DNA of 64,000 bases from Ophiocordyceps camponoti-saundersi (nom. inval.) (taxonomy: Eukaryota; Ascomycota; Sordariomycetes; Hypocreales; Ophiocordycipitaceae), in NCBI GenBank assembly GCA_003339415.1, contig PDHQ01000026.1, positions 62,001-126,000 of the forward strand. Direction: 5' to 3'. Each line of letters opens with the position of its first letter. The stretch's first letter is position 1. The notes under the pieces are model-generated. The model had not been told where the DNA came from, did not search any database, and was given only the letters and a program-made list of their open reading frames with translations. Below, piece by piece: positions 51,220-61,000 of this stretch. A program made the position numbers and the translations under genes.

Positions 51220-53650
51220 TCAACTCGCCCCCTGCCGGATATCGTGCAGTTCTAGCATCTTATTCACCACTTTATCCGCATTGCTCAGATCCACCAGCCT
51301 CCAGCTTGCGTGACTCCTCACCTTGAGAATCACCAACAGCGCCAGAAAGACCAGCGGCTGCCCTCGTCAGCGTCCATTGGCCAAAAAACAGAAAGGAGTT
51401 GGCATATCTCACCAGCAGAAAGAAGGACAGAAAAGGCGTCAAATAGAAGCCATTCCACAGCGGTGCTCCGTTCGAAACGACAATGATGAAGAGACAGCCT
51501 GCCAATGCCGCGTAGGCGACATATGGCTGCCCGTGACTGCGGTACGGGTAGTCGTCCAAGTTCTCCTCGTCCCAACGCCGCACCTGGCCGACCCTATGCC
51601 GCTTGAGGGCGTCGCGGTGCTTCGACATGCTGTCGTTGGTGGGTTAGCCTACTGCCGCTACGTTATCATCTGGGCCCTTCAATACTCACCAGTTGTAGAA
51701 GCGGATAAAAGCCCAGCATTCGCAAGCCCACACGATGACGACGCCGGTGGTGCCCATCTTGGCCAGGATCTCGATAAACTGCACTCTTGACGTCAGAACT
51801 GAAGTTCTCGCTTCCTCAATTCTACTCGGAGGTCGCTTCTTACCGCCGCAACGGGTTTTCCGTCTTGGAGTTGCAGGAATGGAACCCACATAAAGGAGGC
51901 GGCGGAAAAGATGATGGCACGGATCGGCACCTTGCGATGGTTAGTTTTGCCAAACCAGGCGAAGAAGCGCAGCAGTATATTCTGAGTGGGAGAGCCGTCG
52001 AGTCTGGTGGTGAGGCCGAACAATGTCCGGGACGCGACGTATAGATTGGTGTTGGCGCATGTCAGGACGCTGAAGACGAGGATGATGTTGAAGACGTTCT
52101 CAAGTACCTTCCTCCCCGAGTTTTGAGCAATGTCGACAAAGATGGACGACTGTACCTCCTTCGAAGACGGCTGGTCCTCCTTGGAAGGACATCTTGTGCT
52201 ATTAATCCAACTCAGACCCGGCAATTGGCAGCTGGCTATGTCGATGCTCAGGGATGCCAGCAGCGTCGCCAGCGTGTAGGCCAGAGTGGCCAGGATGGGG
52301 ATGTAGACGGCCGAGAACTTGACCGTCTTGCTGATGAGAATCTCCTCGCCTGGTTTCGCCGTCTTTTTCTTCTTTGGCCACCGCGCCTCCAAGACGGAGG
52401 CCGCTACGACCTCGACACCGACGTAAGCAAATGAGGCCATGGATAGGCACATGCTGCACCAAGTCTGTCAGTTCGAGGCCCTGGCGAATGGTGACGGCTG
52501 AGTGGACGTACGCAAAGGCCGTCACCCAATTGTTGGTCACTTCGGTGTCAAAGGACATGGGCTTTTCCCAAACTATTGACTGTCAGTGACAGAACGAGAG
52601 ACGTCGCGCGTTGAGCGAGAGAATCGTACATTCGACTCCCCTGGGATGAGTGGTCCTCTCTGGTGGACGTTGGATGGTCAGCGTTGAGCGGTTCGGAACG
52701 GACAGGGGGTTATGAATAGGTGCCCACCATTCATCAAGACGCCCACCAGAACCATGACGATAACGAGACAAGTGATTTTGACGCTACTTCCGAAAACCTC
52801 GATCCATCCATAGATCTTTTGGGCGAGAGTTGCAGTGTCAGCCAGTGCGGGACGGCGGTCAGAAGGCCAGAAGACTTACGCCAACCTCGAAGCTGTTGAT
52901 GAGAACCAAGACGATGGGGATGATCAAGTAAATGACGAAGCCGTCAAAAACCTTGCTCCCATTAAGCCAGTAGTGGATCTCGTCAGCTGCGGTGGTAATT
53001 AGAGCGACGAAGGAGATAGAATAGGTAAACCTAGGTAGGGGCCACGTCAAGAGGGAACCTCGGGCAACTCGGAAGACTCACCAGTAGGCAACGCCAACGG
53101 CAATGCCAAGCTCGAAATCGACAAACTCGCTGACGTAGACGGACAAGGCGCCAGGTATGGGCCAGATGCACAGCATCTCCGTCAAGCATTGCATCACGGC
53201 CCAGGCCAGAAGGCCGGAGAGGAGGAAGGAAAGGGGCGCGGTCAAGGGGCCACCGACTCTGAGGACCTGGCCGCCGGTCCAGTAGAGTCCGGATCCGATG
53301 GTTGCGTTGACGGCGATCATCTATGCGCTTATTGAGCTTTCTCGGGCCCCTTTTTTGGGGGGGGGGGAGAAAGACGTCCGATGAAGACTTACTGAGAGGT
53401 TGATCCCCCGCAACTTCCGGTTCACCATCCGATCCGGGGTCGGAGCGACGTGAACGACCTTGTCCCGATGAACAAAGGCATCGGGCGACGAGGAAGGACG
53501 ACGATCCAACTCCGGCCTCGAGTCGTCGTCGCGAAGCTGCTCCGTGCTTCTCGGCGCCGGTTGAGCCGGGCCCATGACGCCGGCGGACGGGGCCGCCCAA
53601 TCCGGCCACCACGAACGGTCGTTGGCCTCGTCTTGAGGCGGTGGTGGCAT
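51220..53650 (-). CDS. Amino-acid permease (APC superfamily)
   Basis: Plasma- or vacuolar-membrane amino-acid transporter. Ten exons in my reading: 53650-53393, 53320-53082, 53030-52880, 52815-52728, 52659-52630, 52572-52512, 52453-51844, 51778-51690, 51629-51413 and 51357-51220 (introns 51-78 bp), giving 626 residues with every phase consistent. A cytosolic N-terminus of about 85 residues precedes TM1 with the substrate-binding motif NATIGSGLYWTGGQ. TM3 has LTEMLCIWPIPGALSVYVSEFVD; TM6 region has SFAYVGVEVVAAS. About 12 membrane helices are visible. The C-terminus is short and polar. Substrate is unknown. The small fifth exon (30 nt) is the least certain. Intron 1 carries an 11-C polypyrimidine run (coding strand). 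Confidence 0.88.
53357..53367. repeat. 11-base G run inside permease intron 1
   Basis: Reads as C11 on the coding strand between donor and acceptor, a possible polypyrimidine element. Confidence 0.85.
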
Positions 53651-54083
53651 GATGGCAGTGCGATTTTTGACGCCGATCTCATGTTGATGAGACTTGACAG
53701 GGCTACGGAAGCGGGCTATGTATAAGATTTTTTGATATTGAGGGGGCGGAGGAGGAGGCGAGGATCCCGTCAGCCCTGCAACGATCGGCGGGAGAGTCAC
53801 CGAGCCGGGTGTGTGCAACCCCCCCCCCCCCCCTTTCAGCTCAGTTCTTCCCCCGCAACCCCCGTCTCGTCAATACATGAATACTAATCAAGCGGGGAGA
53901 GGAGGAAGAAAGGAACGGTAGCATGACGTGGGTGGGAGGAGAAAGAAAGAAAAAAAACGAAGTACAAAACGGCAGGGATCTCGCCGATTATTTTTGGCAT
54001 CTTTTTTTTTTATTATTTTCCCTGGAAGCAATTTCGTCTCGACTCGTTTTTTATATCCCCGCCTTCTCTCTTCCTTCGTCGCA
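53651..54083. promoter_or_regulatory. Divergent spacer permease / small gene
   Basis: 433 bp including the 15-C run and a T10-type run near 54002-54011. Promoters inferred from layout only. Confidence 0.4.
53819..53833. repeat. 15-base C run upstream of permease
   Basis: Homopolymer 169 bp before the permease ATG, in the divergent spacer 53651-54083, which otherwise shows only T-rich and GA-rich stretches. Confidence 0.9.
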
Positions 54084-54394
54084 ATGTTCGCTCATAACGT
54101 GTCGAGTCGCTATCTGAAGAAGACGAGGTTGCAGCAGAGGCTTGAGCAGCTGTTTCCCGGTCATACGCAGTTTAACATTCGGGTGGGCTGTGTTTTTTCC
54201 GTTTCGGTTTTTTTTTTCTTGTTGCTTCGCTGTCATCGTTGTGATGATCTTCTTCTTTCGTTTCTTCCTTGTGACTGTGGGCTGAGTTTAGTTCTCGATG
54301 GGCTGTGCTGGGCCTGAAGATGCGAGACGATCAGTGGTGCTTTTCGGCGCCGGGGCAGGTGTCGGATGTATGTGGTTTGGGACTCTTTCTCTCT

Positions 54395-54439
<45 letters not shown>

Positions 54440-54557
54440 CCTCCCCCTTCTCTCTCATCCTCTCTCTCTCTCTCTCTCTCATCCTCTCACTCTCATCCTC
54501 TCTCTCCCCCTTTCACCCCGCGTGACAAAGCTATAGCTGACAAGGCTCATCATCTGA
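54084..54557 (+). CDS. Candidate 52-residue three-exon protein
   Basis: Proposed exons are 54084-54182, 54320-54358 and 54537-54557. The first reads MFAHNVSSRYLKKTRLQQRL then EQLFPGHTQFNIR, an amphipathic basic helix plus a conserved-looking turn; the second adds MRDDQWCFSAPGQ; the third adds LTRLII and a stop. Donor GTGGGC and phase 0 at both joins are consistent. The second intron is almost entirely a CT microsatellite that places one long polypyrimidine tract before the only AG-acceptors. I cannot name a family. The last exon is the weakest part; the alternative is an acceptor 7 bp earlier. It could be a spurious gene. Confidence 0.42.
54399..54480. repeat. (CT)n microsatellite tract
   Basis: Two CT arrays (54399-54434 and 54461-54480) separated by CATATCCTCCCCCTT, inside the proposed second intron of the small gene. 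Confidence 0.93.
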
Positions 54558-54785
54558 GTCCAGACCGATCTCGAGTATGCAACTCCCGTTTCCTTTTCTT
54601 TCCTTTTTCCATTTCCCCCCCTTGGGGGTTATTGGCTGATCTGATTTGGGGGTTACGCCCGGGCGGGGGGTTCAGCGCGGCTCGAGATGCTTAGCCGTCG
54701 ACCGGAAAGGGCCGCTGAGGGGGGGCGGATGGAAAAGGGGGTAGCATTATGGGACGTATTGTGGCAACTGTGGTGCAGCATACCA

Positions 54786-54788
<3 letters not shown>

Positions 54789-54818
<30 letters not shown>
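54789..54818. repeat. (TC)n microsatellite
   Basis: About 15 TC units between the small gene and the CorA-like gene. Confidence 0.93.
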
Positions 54819-54820
<2 letters not shown>

Positions 54821-55395
54821 AAGGGTCGGAAATACATGCCTACTTCGGTGCAACCCATACATCTGCTATCCCGTCGTTGAAGGTTGCTCAGTTGAAGCTG
54901 TCCAGTACCGTAGTACCGTATATTCTACCTCGCTTATAGTGCCTTGCCCTGGACCTCCGATCGCTCTTCTTCGCTACCTTTCTCACCTTCTCACCCCGTG
55001 GCTCTGTCAATGGCGCAGTCTCATCTAGATAGGTCATGATGCTGCCTGGAAGAGCAGAGAGAGAGGCTGTAAAACTGGTTCACATGGTCGGATTGATCCA
55101 ACAAGGCGCAGCGAGCTGAGGCTTGGTCCGTCATCTCTTCCCCCCTACCCGTAGTTACATACCTACAGGCTACATGTTGGTAAGTATGCACGACTTTACT
55201 GATCAGGCTAAGAAGAGTCCAATATAAGAACCGTGACCGAACCAGGCTGTTTCGATGGCATCTTGGTCTTTTTGCCTTCCCCCCCCCCCTTCATCACCAC
55301 CGTCTTCACCCCTACCTCTTGGCATTTGCCTACCTATCTTTATTGCTTAGTCTTGGCATACTAGCGATCTTCTTTTCTTTTTTACTGCATAGATT

Positions 55396-55411
55396 CCCCC
55401 CCCCCCCCCCC
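55396..55411. repeat. 16-base C run in CorA-like leader
   Basis: Lies in the probable 5' untranslated region, 18 bases before the ATG at 55430. Confidence 0.9.
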
Positions 55412-55429
55412 TTCCTTTCACCGAAAGCA

Positions 55430-57162
55430 ATGACGGGCCTTGACCTCGACCGCTGCTTCGTCCCAGATACGAAGCCTCTCACCGAACCTATCCGTATCTT
55501 AGACGTGGGAGACGACGGAGCCTTTTCGACGAGGGATTTGTTGACTATTGAGGATGTAAATGGTTGCTTTTCTGAAGCTCAAGGCTGGAAGAGTCGATTC
55601 ATGTCTGTTCTTTATATCACCTTTTCCTTTCATCTTCTACTCTTTTCTTCTTGTCATGCCATTCGTATGCATCTCACTGACAACAAACGTCGACTATAGA
55701 TCCATCTGTCAGCGTAACTCATGGCAGCCTCTCCAAGCAACGAGATCGATGCTGGAGTCTGTAGCCGATTCTTATCAGCTACGAGATTCCTTCTGGGAGT
55801 TGGTTTCCTGCTTTTATGCGCGGAATTCGGACCTTGAGGAGGCTTTTACCGTACCCTTGGCGAGGTTTGTCGGCTCTGGCTGTGTTGGTGTGTTTTCCCT
55901 CTTCTCTTTGTCTCTATACCCTTGAAGCTTGCACTTCCCATGCCATCCTTAATACACTCCTCTATATGCTCTCTATACACTCCTCAAACCACCTTCATCT
56001 TCATATACAACTCAACTCATCTACTTAACTGACACTCCCTCCCCCCTCTAGACATAGCCTACTCCCTCCGCTACCCAGAATACAAAGCAACCGACAACGA
56101 ATGGGCCCTCCGCCAAAGCGCCCTCTACCACCGCCTCGACCTCTCCTCCCGGCAGAGCCTCTTCATCCTCTTCAGCCCACGCCCCGAAGCAAGAGCCCAC
56201 ATGCACACCGTCGTCGAAAAGCACCTCCGTCTGATCCCCAACGACGACTTTGGCCTTCACCAAGTCTTCTTCTCGACTTACATCCCCAACTGGAGGAGAT
56301 ACATCGCCGCTCAGGAACGTCGTTTCCTCCCAGTTGTCAGTGTTTCCCTTGCCTGAAACGCCCCTCGTTACAACCCCCAAAGCTCATCGAGGTTTGTTCT
56401 TGTGAGAATAAAGTCCAAAACAACGTTTGCAACCTTCATAGACGAACCTCTCCGGGTCAGCTACGATAGTCTTAGCGAGATAGCCAGTCTCCAGATCCGC
56501 TTCCTCACGACAGCAACCACGCTTTCAGCAGCCCAGCAGCTCTTATCAGATCTCTCATCTCTCCTGCGCGAGGAGCCTCTAGACAGCAAGGCCGAGGCAG
56601 AACAGCTCGATAATCACGCCCGCAGATGCGTCGCCTATGCTCGTGCAGCCGCTCACCTTGGCCGGCAGGCTCAGACGACGGCTCAGCTGCTTACCGCAAC
56701 CCTCTCTCTGCATGACCAGGTCATCGCCAAGGAGCAAAACGGGAATATGCTCAAACTCAACAAGTCGGCCGTCTTCGTCACCACTCTGACGCTTGTCTAT
56801 GCGCCGGCCTCCTTTGTTGCTGTAAACAATGAACCAGCCCTCCCTTTCCCCCTTTTCGACTGATACGCTGACTGACCTTCACCCGAAAGTCCTTCTTCGG
56901 TATGAACTTCTTCGCCATGGATCAAACGAACAATCGTATCGTCGCAACGTCCATGATCTGGATCTATATCGTCTCCATCTTGGCCTTCACCGCCGCCACC
57001 GTCGCCTTTTACTATTGGCTGATCCAGCACGACGACGTCCTTTTCTGGCGTCTCGCCCCCAAGGTCCGCTATGCCCCGGACTGGAAGTCGCTCGCCCGCC
57101 GCCTCACCGCCAAGACGAGCCCGCCTCAAGGAATGGAGCTGCAGCCCGGTATGTCTGTGTGA
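55430..57162 (+). CDS. Fungal CorA-like metal transporter
   Basis: Membrane protein of the CorA/ZntB-like class (divalent cation transport inferred from fold). Exons are 55430-55602, 55700-55887, 56052-56335, 56414-56821 and 56890-57162 (introns 68-164 bp), giving 441 residues. The N-terminal soluble part has SICQRNSWQPLQATRSML and FYARNSDLEEAF, typical of this fungal family; then IAYSLRYPEY, TFIDEPLRVSYDSL, a long helical stretch, and two C-terminal membrane helices with the FFGMN pore motif right after the fourth splice. The start at 55430 is the first good ATG in frame. The first donor (GTCTGT) is unusual but restores the family reading. The stop is 8 bp from the stop of the facing kinase gene. 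Confidence 0.85.
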
Positions 57163-57170
57163 CGGACGGG

Positions 57171-60138
57171 TCATGGAATCGCAACTCTATAGATGGTTCG
57201 CGTCAGCGCCGCCACCAGAATACACTTTTCATCTTGTCCATCCGACAGCATCTCGCAAAAGTCGTCGCTGTAGGACAGGCCCGGCAGCTGACCCAGTTGC
57301 CGCACCACCAGCTCCGACTCCTGATTCGGCACACGAATCTCGAGGAGCAGCATGCGATAGCTGGCTGCCGTCGTGCCCAGCGCGAACAGCCTGCCGTCAT
57401 GGCCTATCAGCAGCCGGCGGACGCGGTAGTTGGGAATGTCCTTTTGCACCTCGCGGCTAGAGTCCGTTCCGGAGAACTTTTGTATGTGCAGCCGCTTCTC
57501 ATGCGTCACCACCGCACACGTGGCTTCGTGCCAGTATGGGCAAAAGGCAGTGAAGAAGCTGCGGGTGCTGCTGCTGTCGTAGCCCTGGAAAGAGAGAAAT
57601 CAGCATCACTACGTCTCACCGACCCCTTTTCTCTCGACTTACCCCCGACTTGATGTTCAGCGTATCGATCGTCGCCGCCTTGAGCGACACGTGCATGATG
57701 GGAATCTTGTGCTCCGGGCTGCGCGTCGTCCTCTCGGGTCGAATCACCAGATCGACGTCGTTGGCGTCTGATACGGACAGATGAACCACGTCGGCTGCGA
57801 GCCACTTGAGTGCTAACCGCTTCCAGCCCCTGTTCGGCTGCGGCTCTCGGTCTTGGCCTGCCCTGAACAAATCCGACATGGCGGCGTAGAACAACGAGCC
57901 CGGCTCGCGACCGCCTTTTTCGTTCTGCGCCACGCACACCAGCTTCGATCCGTCGGGCGAAACGGCCAGCCGGTGCACCTCCGGCAGCTGCAGCACTTTC
58001 TTCTCCCATTGTGCCAGGTTGGCGTCAACAGCTGTCCCACCGTCGAGGCTGAACAGATAGCACTGCGGCCATCAAGTCAGGAGTCAACAAGTGAAAGGAG
58101 AGGGGGAAAAGGGGCAGCACGCACGTTGTTGCAACCTGTTGTGTAGGCTATCAGATGCCTTCGGCTGAGGCACATGCTCTTCCAAAAGCAGCCCTGCTCG
58201 GGGAGAGTAAATTCGGCCGATGGCGTCAGCTTTGCACCACTCAGGTGCATCAGGGATTGTGAAGTGTAGAGCATAATCTTCGTGTCGGTCCAGTAGACTA
58301 CATGTGCTGCGTCTGGTGAGATGACAGAGCCCTTGAAGTCCTCCAAGGGCAAGACGTGCCAAGCGCTAACCCCTGTTCCCGGCGAGGACTCGACTCTGCT
58401 GTGGTGATCAAACAGAGAAGAAAGAAGGAAACATCAGTCGGTGACAAGCTCAGCAGAAGAGACCACCACAAACTCACCTCCGAAATATGTTGGCTAGCGA
58501 ATATGGGGGCGTTGCTGGCTTGTGGTCTGCTGAAGCCGGAACCTCGCTCAGTGCTCGATACATCTTGTATGCCTTTTCCAGCATTTCCTTGACGCTCTTT
58601 GAGCTGCATCTTCTCTTGCCGTCGACTTTCAGCACATCAGTCTCAAGTTTCCTCAAGACGTAGGCCACTGCCTCACCCTCCTTGGGATCACGCGTGGTCG
58701 CTTTGTCGATGAGTTTCGTATGCCACGACTTAATCGATGGGTGAACCTGACTCTCTGTGAACCTTGTGCCGCGTAGGAAGAAGCGGTCGAGATCGTCGGC
58801 GTTGTGGTGCTGCCCTCGCGCATCCTGATAGAGCTCCACTCCGTCGCTGCCCTCTTCCAGATAGGTGAAGAGGACGCTGGTGACGCAGCCCAAGGACCAC
58901 ACGTCACTACTGGCCTGCATCGACCGAGTAGCCGAGATGGACTCGGGCGCCAAGTAGGTGCCTTCTGCACGCTTGTTCAGCGTAGCCGAGACGGAGGGGT
59001 CTCGAATCCTGTCTCGTCGGGTAAACAGGTTGCTAAAGTCCCTCTCCTGGGCATTGCTTCCGTTGAAGTCGCGCCGGACCTTCACGCGCGACATGCCAAA
59101 GTCGCTGAGCTTCCACACTTTCTGCTGCTGGTAGCCGTCATACTCGTGGAAGATGAGGATGTTGCTGGGGTTCAGATCCATGTGGTAGCACACCAGTCGC
59201 TCGAAGTCGCGCGTCACAATCCCCTCGTGCAAGAATTGAAGGCCGGCGGCGAGTCCGGCGGCGCACCGGATGATGTCTGCCTTGGCTTCTCGGGTCTGTG
59301 GCTTGGCTCTATGATTGACCATGATGTACTCGCGAAGGTCGCAGATGGCCAGCGGCATGAAGAGGCTGTAGCTAGATCCGATCTGGAGATAGCCTAAGCT
59401 CTCGACGATGTTGTCGCAGGTGGGCGTCTGTGAGTTGAGGATCTTCATCATGACCTGATATTCAACCTTGGCCCGGAACTCATCCAACGCAATGTCGTAG
59501 TCTTTCCGCGCCAATTCCATGGGCCCCGTGTTGAAGTGAAAGCCAGTGCGGGAGCGAGCGTCATGAAAATGGCCTGTCGCGATGACGACTTTGTAGACCT
59601 TTCCGAACGAGCCCTCGCCCACATACGTTTCCTGCAGATACGGCAGCCGCTGTAAGTCGCCATCCTTGACGCAGACTTCCTCTCTTTTGCGCAGAACGAC
59701 GGTGGCAAAGTAGGCCTGCTTTGTGAGGAACTTGTCGGCATCGACCGCGTTACCAAAAAACTCATTCAGCTGAGCGCGGTTGGCCGGCAGACGGCCGACT
59801 TCCTCACCAAACCTGTTCCACACCGGCCAGTCGGGAGCAGCTGCGAGCTTGGTGACAAAGGTCCCGGCTGCCTCTGCGCTGCAGGCTGCAAAAATGATGG
59901 TAGCTAAGAAGTCGTGGAGGTCACGATCTTTAACCCTCTCGGCAAAATGCGCCTCAGTAAGAGGGGGTGGACGCAGGTCAAGGCTTCGCATGAAGCGGCG
60001 CAGTTGGTCGTCTTGCAGCACCCTACTGCTGGTTCCCCTGGTGGCGAACCGAAGCTTCTCCTCGTCCCTCCTCTCGAGCCTCAGCCAGATTTGGTGATAC
60101 AGGTCATCACACGTCTTGCGGTAGTCGTCTGGAGCCAT
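57171..60138 (-). CDS. Protein kinase fused to a C-terminal propeller-like domain
   Basis: Exons are 60138-58478, 58398-58125, 58062-57643 and 57584-57171 (introns 58-79 bp), giving 922 residues. An N-terminal helical region (about 1-165) of a type common in expanded fungal kinase families is followed by a kinase domain: Gly loop VGEGSFGKVYKV near 173, ELARKDYD with the ATP-site Lys near 200, catalytic loop YHMDLNPSNIL near 316, LSDFGMSRV near 343, and LAPESIS as the APE equivalent. All catalytic residues are present; the Arg of HRD is Met, so it is a non-RD kinase. From about residue 555 the frame continues across clean introns into repeats such as GSVISPDAAHVVYWTD and RLAVSPDGSKLVCVAQ, typical of WD40/TolB-like propeller blades. 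Substrate and pathway are unknown. Confidence 0.82.
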
Positions 60139-61000
60139 TGTCCCGTCGTCGTTGAAGGTAGCAGCGAGCTGACGGGCTGTTGGTGTCCATTGTTCAGCCT
60201 CCCCTCCTGCACATCAGACCGTAAGCATCGTCTACCGGCAGTCGTCGGTGTGTCTCTGCAGCCACCGAGGGCCTTTTCGGTCAAGGCTGCGGCTGTAGGC
60301 ATCGTGGATGTAATTGTGTTCTAAACAGACGGTAATCACATCTCCTTCCATCTCAGTCATAGCCTCGGAGGTGCTTAAATCAGGACTCTTGATGGAGACT
60401 TCGGCAGATGGCAGGCACAGTGCTGGCAAAGCTCTTTACAGTACAAGTGCTATGCGCAGTGCCCTGTAGCCCAGTCTGTAGGCCTTTAGGGCCAGGCCGT
60501 CCTGACTCTTCATTAGGGAGCAAAAAGCCAGAGCTGTCGAGCACAAGGCAGCAAGAAGAATCGAGAAAATAAAAATGGCAGGTAATTGATGGCGAGAAAG
60601 TCCATTTCTGCCTCTTTCTACGTCCGAACTCCGCAGACAGTCACAGTTACTGCTGATCATCCATTTCTCTTTGCTTTCCAGCCTGTGCTTCTGCTCTCCC
60701 CGTGTGCGCGAATGCCCATCCTCCTGCGCACTGTACGGGCAGCTGCCCTCAGTACCTACAGGCTACAGACACTCACTCTACCGCCTCATCTCCATCCTCC
60801 TCGCCACCACAGTCATATGCGCATTGCTTCAACAACTTTTCCTCCGCTTCCTCCATCATCGTCACCTTTCCCTTCAACTCTCCGAGATCCACAGTCGCCG
60901 CCGCCGCCGCTGCTGATCTCGACGCTGAAGCCGCCGCTCGGACCACGCCTTCAGAGATATGCCTCTGCCCTGATCCCCCGCGTCCGTCTTGACGCCCACC
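60139..61000. promoter_or_regulatory. Divergent spacer kinase / DSC1
   Basis: 862 bp. TACCTACAGGCTACA near 60760 resembles short sequences elsewhere in the window (51110, 55165). Pyrimidine-rich before the DSC1 ATG. No gene or RNA supported. Confidence 0.45.

Larger units (their letters stand above)
54558..55429. other. Spacer upstream of CorA-like gene
   Basis: 0.87 kb with the TC array, ACCGTAGTACCGTA near 54905, and a 16-base C run (55396-55411) 19 bp before the CorA-like ATG. No other gene seen. Confidence 0.5.

Noticed and set aside
56829..57653. 274-residue plus-strand frame spanning the CorA-like and kinase 3' ends
   Set aside because: It runs in a different frame from the CorA-like exon and then opposite the propeller exon.
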